Positions 16,628 through 25,125 of a stretch of 64,000 bases of DNA are shown piece by piece. The stretch comes from Phorcysia thermohydrogeniphila (GTDB lineage Bacteria; Aquificota; Aquificia; Desulfurobacteriales; Desulfurobacteriaceae). The position numbers and the translations under genes are program-made. Numbering within the stretch: position 1 is the first letter of the stretch; each line of letters opens with the position of its first letter. The stretch lies in NCBI RefSeq assembly GCF_004339575.1, contig NZ_SMFV01000003.1:62001-126000 (forward strand), written 5' to 3'. The notes under the pieces are model-generated. The model was not told the DNA's origin and searched no databases. It worked only from the letters and a program-made list of their open reading frames with translations.

Positions 16628-17104
16628 AATTTCCTCTACGCAAGCTTCCGGAGAATTTACGTCGGTTTTTACCCGCAGCTTTGCCCTCTCGTAAAAAGGA
16701 CGCCTTTTCTCAAAAAGCTCCCTTACCCTCTCCTTCCCCAGCAAAACAAGAGGCCTGTTTTTGTCCTCTGAAATTCTCTGCCAGAGTACTTCAAAGTCCG
16801 CCTCAAGGTAAACGGTAAAAGCCTTTTGGTTCAAGAGCTCCATATTGTTAAAGTAAGTAGGAAGTCCTCCGCCTGTTGAAATTACTGACTGCTGGGGAAG
16901 CGACAGGAGCTCCTCAATTAAAAGTCTTTCTAACTCTCTAAAATACTCCTCTCCCTTTTTCTTAAATATTTCAGGAATGCTCATTCCTGTCCTTTTCTCT
17001 ATCTCTGCATCGGTATCAATCAGAGGAACGCGCAAATGCTCAGAAAGAAGCTTTCCTACAGTTGATTTTCCGCTACCCATAAAGCCTACAAGGGCAATCT
17101 TCAC
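16604..17104 (-). CDS. aroK: Shikimate kinase
   Basis: 166 residues. Walker A GFMGSGKST (7-15), shikimate-binding D30/D32 in LIDTDAEIEKRTG, R57 in YFRELE, the GGG at 78-80 in ISTGGGLP, and the lid arginine region NRPLVLLG. It phosphorylates shikimate for chorismate synthesis. It is the last gene of a long minus-strand operon, two bases after an unknown gene; no other aro genes are nearby. Confidence 0.95.
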   Translation of the reverse strand: MKIALVGFMGSGKSTVGKLLSEHLRVPLIDTDAEIEKRTGMSIPEIFKKKGEEYFRELERLLIEELLSLPQQSVISTGGGLPTYFNNMELLNQKAFTVYLEADFEVLWQRISEDKNRPLVLLGKERVRELFEKRRPFYERAKLRVKTDVNSPEACVEEILSSLSFL

Positions 17105-17106
17105 AA

Positions 17107-17961
17107 CTACCTCACTGGAAGGGCAAAGAACGGCTTATAGCCCGATTTTGGTAGGGATTTTTTCTTATCGTCTTCAGTGCCAAGCTGTCCATCAAGACCG
17201 GGACTCACGACAGCGTCCTCTATCAGCCACACGTTCTTGCCCAAACAGTCAGTAACGGGGAGCTCCCTCCTGTCTACCTCCTCATCAAGAACTTTTTCCT
17301 TCATGGCCCAGTTTAAGGCCTCTAAAAGCTTTATATCCGTAAACCTTAGGAGATTAACAGGGAGAAAGAGGTAAAGGAGTGACAGGACAAGCAGAAGGAT
17401 TACCAGTATTCTCGCCTTCAGCGGTATTGCTTCCTGATAATCGTAGGGCTCTATTTCTATAGCTCCCTCTTCCATCAGCTTCAGGAAATCAGCTATGGAG
17501 ATTCCCAACCTGTGAAGGTCTACTTTCATCACCGGCTTTTTAGCCGTCCAGTAACTTACAAGAGCCGGCGGGAACTTAGAAGCGTCCATAAACTTTATGA
17601 TGAAGCTCTCCGGAAGCTTCTTTATAGACTTGAGGTGAGGGTCTCCCACTATCCCTAACAACTCCTCTTCAGAGAGAGTACCACCATAATCCTCTGAGCA
17701 GTCATCCGCCTCGTAGAGCTCAAATACAGGACGGGTTCCGGAAAGAACCCACCTCTCAACAAACCTCTTTACAGCGAAATCGGGAGGGAGTTCCTCAAGA
17801 GCTCTCACGTGAACCACAGAACCATCGTAACACAAAGTTAGCTCATCAACACCGTAGGGAAGCGTAACGGTTATCCTACCTGTGGTTCCCTTCTCTTTCA
17901 GAACGTCCAAAAGCATTGAAAAATCTTGAGGCTCCGATAGCTTCCCCTTTAGATACTGCAT
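17107..17961 (-). CDS. Unknown single-pass membrane protein with DUF4388-like N-terminus
   Basis: 284 residues; not recognised as a whole. Residues 1-75 (KGKLSEPQDFSMLLDVLKEKGTTG) recall DUF4388/PatA-type domains seen in signalling proteins of gliding and chemotaxis systems. A hydrophobic helix spans about 188-208. Beyond it, SPGLDGQLGTEDDKK resembles the calcium-binding end of type II secretion GspG pseudopilins, so the C-terminus is probably periplasmic. It overlaps the TPR membrane protein gene upstream by 13 bases. A link to secretion or pili is suggestive only. Confidence 0.55.
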   Translation of the reverse strand: MQYLKGKLSEPQDFSMLLDVLKEKGTTGRITVTLPYGVDELTLCYDGSVVHVRALEELPPDFAVKRFVERWVLSGTRPVFELYEADDCSEDYGGTLSEEELLGIVGDPHLKSIKKLPESFIIKFMDASKFPPALVSYWTAKKPVMKVDLHRLGISIADFLKLMEEGAIEIEPYDYQEAIPLKARILVILLLVLSLLYLFLPVNLLRFTDIKLLEALNWAMKEKVLDEEVDRRELPVTDCLGKNVWLIEDAVVSPGLDGQLGTEDDKKKSLPKSGYKPFFALPVR

Positions 17962-19193
17962 ACTGTCCTACCCAGAATGTAATTTGCTACTAAAACAAGA
18001 ACAAAGACAGCCACAAAGAAGGTTAAACTTCCGTTTATGTAGCTGGTAATTCCCGGAATTCTCAAAAGTTGAGGCTCATAAGAGCCTAAGCGAACAGGGA
18101 GAAACTGAATAATCAGGGCTCCGAGAGCTGCTCCCAAGAGCGCAATAAACAGCTCCTTTAGCGGGAAGTAGAAACCGTAGGAAGGAACTGGAACGTGAAT
18201 CACAAGCGGTACCGCCTTCATAAAGAAGAATTCATCCTTTTCAAGTTCATTCTTTAGCTCGGCCGCCTTATTAACTTCCAAGAGAGCGGAGTAGGCTAAG
18301 TAGAGGTTATACTTTGTAAACGGAGAAGGGTCCAACCTTAGGGAAGCAGAGAAGTAATTCTCTGCGAGTTTATACTTGCCTTTCATAAAGTAGTAGTAAC
18401 CAAGGTTATTGAGAATAACAGCTTTAAGCTTTGAATCGGAAACGGTATCTTTCAGTTTTTTTAAAGTATCCGCAGCTTTAAAGTCACCAACAGCTAAAAG
18501 GTTGCTCGCTTTTTCCACCTTCTTCGCTAACTCTCCTTCAAGGGCAAGATCTATAAGGTACTCCGGTACGTAGCCGTCCCTTTCTACTTTAAGACTATAG
18601 AGAGTTTTAGGACTCTTAAGGTAAGAAATGGCGTTCTTTTCAAAGGCGTGATAGAGGAAGATAAAAAGGATGCATAAAAAAGTAGCAACTGCCGTCTTTT
18701 TCTTCTCTACCCTGAAATTAAGCAGAACCGCTACAGAGGCAGAGAAAAGGAAAAGAGAAACGCCACCAACAAAGAGAGAGACAACTGGAACAACGAGTGA
18801 GGTAAAGGTCAGGAGTAACTTCTTCCTCCCAGAACCTTCAACCTGCTGAAAGTAGAAGAGAAACGTATAAAAAACAACAAGGAAAAGCACTGCGTAAATA
18901 GCCCTTGAAAGCTGACTAAAGTAGTAGAGCCCCTCCTTGATCCTTGAAAGACTCGTAGGAGGAACCTTTTCTACTTCCCTGCCAAGAAGGTAGTTAAGCT
19001 CTGGAACGTAATTAACCGGAAGGTGTTCTTTGGCGTCTAATATCTTCTTTACATCTTTCTCAATAACAGCGGTGTTCTTCTTTGCCCGAATATCGGACTC
19101 AAGCTTAAGGAGCAGAGAGTTTAAAGGCTCTCCCTTCGCCGTAACGCTAAAGAGAACGAAGAAGAGTACTAATAAAACCTTCCCTATCCTCAT
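17949..19193 (-). CDS. TPR-containing membrane protein, unknown function
   Basis: About 414 residues from ATG 19193 (AAGGGA nine bases upstream; a TTG nine bases earlier is possible). A signal-like N-terminus (VLLVLFFVLFSVTAKG), a periplasmic stretch, several membrane helices (about 95-185), then a tetratricopeptide-like region with AVILNNLGYYYFMKGKYKLAENYFSAS cut here to its core (LGYYYFMKGKYKLAENYF, about 265-285), and two more helices at the end. TPR parts usually scaffold complexes. It overlaps the unknown gene downstream by 13 bases and the LOG-like gene upstream by 47, suggesting a functional pair with the former. Confidence 0.6.
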   Translation of the reverse strand: MRIGKVLLVLFFVLFSVTAKGEPLNSLLLKLESDIRAKKNTAVIEKDVKKILDAKEHLPVNYVPELNYLLGREVEKVPPTSLSRIKEGLYYFSQLSRAIYAVLFLVVFYTFLFYFQQVEGSGRKKLLLTFTSLVVPVVSLFVGGVSLFLFSASVAVLLNFRVEKKKTAVATFLCILFIFLYHAFEKNAISYLKSPKTLYSLKVERDGYVPEYLIDLALEGELAKKVEKASNLLAVGDFKAADTLKKLKDTVSDSKLKAVILNNLGYYYFMKGKYKLAENYFSASLRLDPSPFTKYNLYLAYSALLEVNKAAELKNELEKDEFFFMKAVPLVIHVPVPSYGFYFPLKELFIALLGAALGALIIQFLPVRLGSYEPQLLRIPGITSYINGSLTFFVAVFVLVLVANYILGRTVCSI

Positions 19194-19593
19194 AGTAGTC
19201 AATCCCTTCTATTTTCCAAGTCTTGTATCCTAACACCCGCTTCCCGAGCTTGAGGGCGTGAGCTATTTCACTCAAAGTTCCGTAGTTCCCACCCAAGGCA
19301 ACAACAACCTCAGAAGATGAGACAACTAAAACGTTTCTTGCCTGTCCCATCCCCGTCGGGATTTCTATGTCTATGTAGGGATTGGCCACTGAGCTATACT
19401 CCGGTAAGATTCCAACCGTTATTCCACCGGCTTCTTTAGCTCCTTTTGCCGCTCCCTCCATTACGCCGTAAAGTCCCCCACAGACCAGAACGTACCCCTT
19501 TTCTGCAATAATCCTTCCAACCTCAACGGCTGTCTGGTAAAGCTCACTGCTACTTAAAACATTTCCGTCCCCTATGACGGAAACCGTCTCCAC
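19147..19593 (-). CDS. LOG/TIGR00725-like Rossmann-fold protein
   Basis: 148 residues. The family motif GGNYGTLSEIAHAL (101-114) is the PGGxGTxxE pattern, and VCGGLYGVMEGAAKGAKEAGG (shortened core GGLYGVMEGAAKGA) and GMGQARN complete it. Related LOG proteins cleave the ribose 5-phosphate from cytokinin nucleotides; the short TIGR00725 branch has no settled role and may bind nucleotide or molybdopterin-like ligands. It lies two bases after the KaiC-like gene. Confidence 0.82.
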   Translation of the reverse strand: METVSVIGDGNVLSSSELYQTAVEVGRIIAEKGYVLVCGGLYGVMEGAAKGAKEAGGITVGILPEYSSVANPYIDIEIPTGMGQARNVLVVSSSEVVVALGGNYGTLSEIAHALKLGKRVLGYKTWKIEGIDYYEDREGFISTLLRSL

Positions 19594-19595
19594 CG

Positions 19596-20486
19596 TTAGC
19601 CCCTTGTCTTCAGGTATTCCGTCAGGGGTTCTTTTACCTCAACAAGTCCCAGCTCCGTTATTTCCATAAGGTGGATTTTCGTATCGTGTCCGCACATACG
19701 GCACCCGTCAATCCTGAAAAGCCGCAGGATATCCCCTAAGTCCTTCTTAAAGGCCTTTGCCCTTGAAGGAGAAAGGAGAACCTCCTTTGAGAGGACTATA
19801 GTGCAGTCTACAATGTGACCAACGGCGTAGCCACCGGCAGCTTCAGCAGATAGCTCATCGTGTCCACTCCTCTTCTGGGAGACAAAGATTGCCGTTTGAT
19901 ACCACTTCTTCATGAAGTTGAAGAAGGCCCTTACGATTGAGCGGGCAAGCATCTCTTTCGCTTCGTAGAGTCCCGTTATAGAGTCTATGATTGTCCTGTG
20001 GCACTTGTAGGTCCTGTAGACGTAGGCAAGGGTGTCAAGCATTGTGGGTATGTCGTCCCTTAGCCTTGCGTTGCTTGCAGCGTCTATGAGGATGATGTTG
20101 TCCTCAATCTCCTCAAAGTTAACTCCCATTGCTGTAGCTCTCTCCTTTAAACCGGCAGCAACAAAAGAGGCAGGGCTTTCAACAGTTACAAAGCAGACCT
20201 TTTGCCCCATTGACGCCTGCTTTATCGTAAACTGCTCGGCTATGAGGCTCTTTCCGGTATCAGGCATTCCGGTAAGGTTTACAACGGCATATTCAGGAAT
20301 TCCCCCAAGAGGTTTCCTGACAGGTTTTCCATCCTCCCACTCAACCTTAAAGAAGAGCTCGTCAAGCCCCTTAACGCCGGTAGGAACTCCCCGGAGCTCC
20401 GGAGCTCTCTTTATGGCCTCTCCAAGTACGTAAATGTAATCTTTCATTACCTGAGGCTGTCTATCCTGAAACTGATAGTCAGACAT
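19596..20486 (-). CDS. KaiC/RadA-superfamily ATPase
   Basis: 296 residues from ATG 20486, which follows GGAGG; a longer frame lacks a ribosome site. RecA-like domain with Walker A GMPDTGKS (73-80), strand VCFVTVESP, Walker B-like RTIIDSITG, and SQKRSG then VDCTIVL. After the ATPase core, DGCRMCGHDTKIHLMEI holds two cysteines and a histidine that may bind metal. KaiC-like single-domain ATPases act in signalling, motility or repair in different organisms; here the operon context (phosphohexomutase, LOG-like) does not decide the role. Confidence 0.72.
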   Translation of the reverse strand: MSDYQFQDRQPQVMKDYIYVLGEAIKRAPELRGVPTGVKGLDELFFKVEWEDGKPVRKPLGGIPEYAVVNLTGMPDTGKSLIAEQFTIKQASMGQKVCFVTVESPASFVAAGLKERATAMGVNFEEIEDNIILIDAASNARLRDDIPTMLDTLAYVYRTYKCHRTIIDSITGLYEAKEMLARSIVRAFFNFMKKWYQTAIFVSQKRSGHDELSAEAAGGYAVGHIVDCTIVLSKEVLLSPSRAKAFKKDLGDILRLFRIDGCRMCGHDTKIHLMEITELGLVEVKEPLTEYLKTRG

Positions 20487-20528
20487 ACTTTCCTCCACAA
20501 ATCGGCTCAAAAAACCATATTAACAAAA

Positions 20529-21920
20529 TCACTCACCCCTAACAAGAGAAACGCCCCAAGAAAGGAGTTCCTCTGTCCTTTCTCTTTCTGGAGTCTCGGC
20601 GTAGACTCTAAATACTGGCTCTGTTCCAGAAGGCCTAAAGAGAATCCAAGAGTCGTCCTCAAAGATTATTTTCAGGCCGTCTATTGTGAGAACCCTGTCA
20701 ACTTTAAGGCCCTTCCACTTTTCCGGCGGATTTTCCTTTAGAGTTTCAAGCGTCTTCCTCTCCTTCTCTGTAACCGGTAAGTCCATCCTCTTATAGTAAG
20801 CCGTTCCAAACTCCTTAAAGAGCTCCTCAACCATCTGGGAAACGGTCTTTCCTTCCGCAAGCATCTTTTCAACTACTAAAAGACCCATTAAGAGTCCATC
20901 CCTTTCGGGGAGGTAGTCCATTATGGCGTATCCACCACTTTCCTCACCACCAAAGAGAACTTTCTCCTTTAGTGCAACCTCTGAAATGTTCTTAAAGCCC
21001 ACAGGAACTTCTTTAAGCTCTATACCCTCCTGCCTACAAATCCTATCCACCAAGTAGCCAGTTGAAACGGTCTTTACGACCATTCCACCTCTTTTGCCTT
21101 TGTTCCTAAGAACGTGGAGAAGGGTTAAAGCAAAGGCAATTTGTGAGTTAACGAAGTTCCCTTTTTCATCCACCAGACCTACCCTATCGCCGTCCCCATC
21201 GTTGGCTATTCCAATGTCTGCCTTTACCGCCCTAACCTTCTCCATAAGGGCTGTAATGTTCTTTTCAACTATGGGCTCTGGGTGCTTCCCTCCAAAGAGA
21301 GGATCGCGGTATGCGTGAATCTCCACAACAGAAGCTTTTGTTCCCCTTAGAGCTCTCGGCATGAGATTCTGCTGAGCGCCGTACATGGGGTCGTGAACGA
21401 TTGTGACTTCTTTCTCCTTAAAGAGGGAGAGCTCTAACTGGCTTCTAACACCTTCAACGTAGGGGGTTTTAAGGTCTTCTTCTTTAAACTCGCCGAAGGT
21501 AGGCTCTACGCCCTCAACTTCGGGTAGTTTTGCCTCAATCTCCTTTGTGAACTCCGTCCTTGCTGCCCCACCAAAGGACTCTTTTATCTTGTAGCCGTTG
21601 TACTTTCCGGGGTTGTGGGAAGCCGTAATCATAACGCCGTTGTCAAAGTTTTGATACTTTGTAACGTAAGAAATAGCTGGCGTTGGAAGGAACTCTTCCG
21701 CAAGAACAACTTCAAACCCCATCCCTGCCAATATCCCAGCTACAAACTTTCCGTACTCTTCAGATAAAAACCTCAAGTCGTATCCAACAACTACCCTCTT
21801 AGCTCCTTTTTCCTTTAGTACTTTCCCGTGGGCGAGAGTTACTTTTTTTAGGTTCTCAAAAGTAAACTCCCTTGAAATAACTCCTCGCCATCCGTCAGTT
21901 CCAAACTTAATCTTAGCCAT
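20529..21920 (-). CDS. Phosphoglucomutase/phosphomannomutase family enzyme
   Basis: 463 residues from ATG 21920, with GGAGGGAGA ahead of it. The phosphoserine loop is TASHNPGKYNG with S101, the magnesium loop is DGDGDRVG, and the sugar-binding GGEESGGYA and phosphate-binding RPSGTEP follow. It interconverts hexose 1- and 6-phosphates, supplying precursors for glycans or glycogen. Glucose versus mannose preference cannot be set from these motifs (GEESGG allows both). It follows the DUF445 gene by 37 bases. Confidence 0.9.
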   Translation of the reverse strand: MAKIKFGTDGWRGVISREFTFENLKKVTLAHGKVLKEKGAKRVVVGYDLRFLSEEYGKFVAGILAGMGFEVVLAEEFLPTPAISYVTKYQNFDNGVMITASHNPGKYNGYKIKESFGGAARTEFTKEIEAKLPEVEGVEPTFGEFKEEDLKTPYVEGVRSQLELSLFKEKEVTIVHDPMYGAQQNLMPRALRGTKASVVEIHAYRDPLFGGKHPEPIVEKNITALMEKVRAVKADIGIANDGDGDRVGLVDEKGNFVNSQIAFALTLLHVLRNKGKRGGMVVKTVSTGYLVDRICRQEGIELKEVPVGFKNISEVALKEKVLFGGEESGGYAIMDYLPERDGLLMGLLVVEKMLAEGKTVSQMVEELFKEFGTAYYKRMDLPVTEKERKTLETLKENPPEKWKGLKVDRVLTIDGLKIIFEDDSWILFRPSGTEPVFRVYAETPERERTEELLSWGVSLVRGE

Positions 21921-21957
21921 TCTCCCTCCACACTTTTTTTTAGCAATTATATCCAAA

Positions 21958-23112
21958 TTATTGGATAAAAAGCTGAGAAAGTCCTATGAGAAAGCCAAGA
22001 ACCCCGCCAAGGAGGGTTATGTAGCGGAGCTCCTCCCTTATCAGCCTAAGAACTATCTCCTCAACCTCTTCTATAGGGAGGGAATTAACTCTTTCCTTTA
22101 CGAGAGATTCAAGGTTTATGGATTCCAAGATTACAGGGAGCTCCACCTCTATTATCTTAAGTAGCCTGTCGGCTATAAGTTTGGATAGACTTTCTTTCTT
22201 CTTCCTTAAGAGCTCCTTTAAGGCAGAGAGTATTTCTAAAACCAATCTTTCCTTTGTAACCTCTGAGAGCCGTTTTTGTTTTACCTTATCTAAAACCGAT
22301 ACGGCCACTTCCCTTATGACGAGCTTAACGTTTTCTCCCCTTTCCCCCGAAAGGTCTATGGGTTTAGACAGGAGTTTTGAAAGCTCCACCCAGATAAACT
22401 TAGAGAGCTTAAACCTTAGCTCCTCACTCTTTGCTGCTTCCTCAATTAGCTTTAATAGCTGATGGGAGAGCTTTTCAGAAACATTATCAACAAACTTATC
22501 GCTAATTATTGGAACATAAGCTTTTAATCTTTCCACCCCGCTTTTAACGCTACTGAATAGAAGGTCTCTAAACTCAAGGCTCTTTGAAGCCTTAAGGAGC
22601 TCTTTAGTAACCTCCTCCGTTTTCTCATCAATGAAGGTTAAAAACTTTTTCCTCAAATGTGGTGGAAGGAGCTCCTCAAGGCTCTTTCCGTTAAGGCTTT
22701 TGACCAATCCCTCAATGGCGGGCTCTAAACTCTTTTCAACTGCTTTAAAGTCCAAAAGTTTTCCAATCTCCTCGTCGCCCACGCTCCCTACGAACTCCTC
22801 AAGGTAGTCATCCCCCTTTAAAAGGAGCTCGTCAATGAACTTAGATACTAAGGTTTCTAAACTCTGCCTTATCTTCTCCTCATTTAGACGCTTCCTTATA
22901 ACTTCTTCTGTTAAGAGGTTTTCTTTAACCACCTTCGCTATGGCCTCGGCGAGCTTCTCCCTTTTTGATGGAATGAGTCCCGGCGTAAAGGGAACTCTCT
23001 TTCCAAAGATGTAGTATGGTTTAAGAGGCCTAAAGAGCATCTTTATAGCAACGTAGTTTGTGAAGTAGCCGATTAGAGCTCCAAAAGTTGGCGGGACTAA
23101 AAGTTCAATCAA
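21958..23112 (-). CDS. DUF445 (YheB-like) membrane-associated protein
   Basis: 384 residues. It begins with the family signature FGALIGYFTNYVAIKMLFRP and FTPGLIPSKREKLAEAI, has a long helical middle, and ends with a hydrophobic helix (YITLLGGVLGFLIGLSQL). DUF445 proteins are anchored at both ends; their function is unknown. TTG start at 23112 follows GGAGG by nine bases and overlaps the thpR stop. Confidence 0.87.
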   Translation of the reverse strand: MIELLVPPTFGALIGYFTNYVAIKMLFRPLKPYYIFGKRVPFTPGLIPSKREKLAEAIAKVVKENLLTEEVIRKRLNEEKIRQSLETLVSKFIDELLLKGDDYLEEFVGSVGDEEIGKLLDFKAVEKSLEPAIEGLVKSLNGKSLEELLPPHLRKKFLTFIDEKTEEVTKELLKASKSLEFRDLLFSSVKSGVERLKAYVPIISDKFVDNVSEKLSHQLLKLIEEAAKSEELRFKLSKFIWVELSKLLSKPIDLSGERGENVKLVIREVAVSVLDKVKQKRLSEVTKERLVLEILSALKELLRKKKESLSKLIADRLLKIIEVELPVILESINLESLVKERVNSLPIEEVEEIVLRLIREELRYITLLGGVLGFLIGLSQLFIQ

Positions 23113-23653
23113 GGAGTATTTCCTCCAGAACTGAGTATATAGGCCCCTGTGGGGTCAGCTTACTCTCAATAAGACAAACCTTTGCCTCCAGCTTCCTCTC
23201 AAAGAGGTGCTCTCTCATCTTAAAAAGGTAGTTCTTAAATTTTGTCTGGTGTCTGAGTTTCTTTATTCTCAAAAGAGTAAGGTGAGGAGTAAAACGCTCT
23301 TCAAGAGGGAAACCAAAGGGTAAGAGAGCCATATCAACCTTCCTCTTTACCTCATAGAGAGCCTCAGAGTTCATTCCAACCCACAAAACTCTTGGAGAGC
23401 GTAAGGAAGGGAAAACGCCGAGTCCCTTATACTCAACAAGGGGAGCTCTTACTCCTCTTAGCTTTCCCTTTAACATACTCGCAATGCTTGGGATTTTCTC
23501 TTCGTCAACATCCCCAAGGAAACGGTAGGTAAAGTGGATGTTTTCCCTCTCTACCCACTTTCCTGTGATTCCAAGGGAGTCTATGACCTCCCTTACAGCT
23601 TCAAGACCTGAAACAAAGGTGAGAGTTCCGATAAATAACCTCTTTTTTGGCAT
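23105..23653 (-). CDS. thpR: RNA 2',3'-cyclic phosphodiesterase (2'-5' RNA ligase family)
   Basis: 182 residues from ATG 23653. Two HxT motifs define the 2H phosphoesterase active site: H40-F-T42 and H124-L-T126, about 82 residues apart as expected. The family opens 2',3'-cyclic phosphates on RNA and can ligate tRNA halves in the reverse direction. The frame stays open further upstream, but that part overlaps the pyk promoter and lacks a ribosome site. First gene of the long operon ending at aroK. Confidence 0.9.
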   Translation of the reverse strand: MPKKRLFIGTLTFVSGLEAVREVIDSLGITGKWVERENIHFTYRFLGDVDEEKIPSIASMLKGKLRGVRAPLVEYKGLGVFPSLRSPRVLWVGMNSEALYEVKRKVDMALLPFGFPLEERFTPHLTLLRIKKLRHQTKFKNYLFKMREHLFERKLEAKVCLIESKLTPQGPIYSVLEEILLD

Positions 23654-23712
23654 GCTCTCCTCGCTTTTGCCAAAAGAGATACAATTATTGTAAACCCTTA
23701 CTTGGAGAAAGA

Positions 23713-25113
23713 ATGAAAAAGAGAACAAAGATAGTAGCAACCCTTGGACCTGCCTCCTCAAGTGAAAAGGTTCTAAAGAAGATGGTTGAAGCTGGCCTTG
23801 ACGTCGTAAGGCTCAACATGTCCCACGGAACTCACAAGGAACACAAAGAGAGAATAGCTCTCGTTAGAAAAGTAGAAAGGGAGGTAGGACGTCCCTTACC
23901 GATACTGATGGACCTTTGCGGTCCAAAGATAAGAATTGGAAAGATAGAGAAAGAGCCTCTATACCTTCACAGGGGAGATTTAATCACCCTTACAACGGGA
24001 GAGCCTAAGAAGGGGAAGATAACTGTTAACTACCCTCACCTCCATAAGGAAGTTAAAAAGGGGGAGACGATACTCCTTGCAGACGGAACTTTTAGGCTGA
24101 AAATCAGGGAGGTTAAGAACAGGGATATTATCTGCGAGGTAATTGTTGGAGGCCCTCTTACATCCCACAAGGGAGTAAACCTTCCTCACTCAAATCTTTC
24201 CGTTCCGGCACTTACAGAAAAGGATAAGGAAGACGTCCTCTTTGGCGTTAAAAACGGCGTTGACATCATTGCTCTTTCCTTTGTCAGGAAGGCTGAAGAC
24301 GTCTTAGAGCTAAAGGAGCTCCTTAAATCCTTAGGAAAGGACATTCCAGTCATAGCGAAAATAGAAAAGCCAGAGGCTGTAAAGAACATAGACTCAATCA
24401 TCGCTGCTGCAGACGGAATAATGGTTGCCCGGGGAGACCTTGGAGTGGAGCTCCCCTTAGAGAGAGTCCCAGTTATTCAGAAGCAGATAATCAGGAAGGC
24501 AAACGAGGCCGGAAAACCCGTTATAACTGCCACCCAGATGTTAAGGTCAATGGTTGACCTCCCAACCCCCACAAGGGCAGAGGCCACAGACATCGCAAAC
24601 GCCGTCCTTGACGGAACGGACGCCCTTATGCTCTCAGAGGAAACTGCAGTCGGAAAGTACCCTGTAAGGGTAGTAAGAACCATGGCAAAGATAGCGATGG
24701 AAGCCGAAAAGATATACCCTTACAAGCGTTACGCTGACTTCTCGGCAAAAACACTGCAGGACTCACTCGCAAAGTCTGCCTGTAACCTATCAAGGGAGAT
24801 AAAAGTAAAGGCCATCGTTCCATTTACAAGGACCGGAGCAACAGCCATTGCCGTAGCAAAGTACAGACCTCCTGTTCCAATCTACGCCGTTACCCACGAT
24901 TCAAGAGTTTTCCGAAGGCTAAACCTCATCTGGGGAGTTGTTCCTCTCTTAACAACGCCTGCAAACTCTACAGACAGGATAATTGAGGAGTCAATCAAGG
25001 TCGCCAAGATGAAAGGCTTTGTCAAAAAGGGCGATAGGATAATCGTCCTTGCTGGAGCTCCCTCCGGAGTTCCCGGAACGACAAACCTTATGAGAGTGGT
25101 TACGGTGAATTAG
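23713..25113 (+). CDS. pyk: Pyruvate kinase
   Basis: 466 residues from ATG 23713 (TTGGAGAAAGA ahead). It begins with TKIVATLGPASSS and contains MARGDLGVELP-type motif VARGDLGVEL, the active-site signature IAKIEKPEAV, and TATQMLRSM. The C-terminal domain ends with AGAPSGVPGTTNLMRV, the effector-site region, without an extra PEP-utiliser domain. It makes pyruvate and ATP from phosphoenolpyruvate. A DASS carrier gene follows after 12 bases. Confidence 0.96.
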   Translation: MKKRTKIVATLGPASSSEKVLKKMVEAGLDVVRLNMSHGTHKEHKERIALVRKVEREVGRPLPILMDLCGPKIRIGKIEKEPLYLHRGDLITLTTGEPKKGKITVNYPHLHKEVKKGETILLADGTFRLKIREVKNRDIICEVIVGGPLTSHKGVNLPHSNLSVPALTEKDKEDVLFGVKNGVDIIALSFVRKAEDVLELKELLKSLGKDIPVIAKIEKPEAVKNIDSIIAAADGIMVARGDLGVELPLERVPVIQKQIIRKANEAGKPVITATQMLRSMVDLPTPTRAEATDIANAVLDGTDALMLSEETAVGKYPVRVVRTMAKIAMEAEKIYPYKRYADFSAKTLQDSLAKSACNLSREIKVKAIVPFTRTGATAIAVAKYRPPVPIYAVTHDSRVFRRLNLIWGVVPLLTTPANSTDRIIEESIKVAKMKGFVKKGDRIIVLAGAPSGVPGTTNLMRVVTVN

Positions 25114-25125
25114 AGGAGAGCTGTT

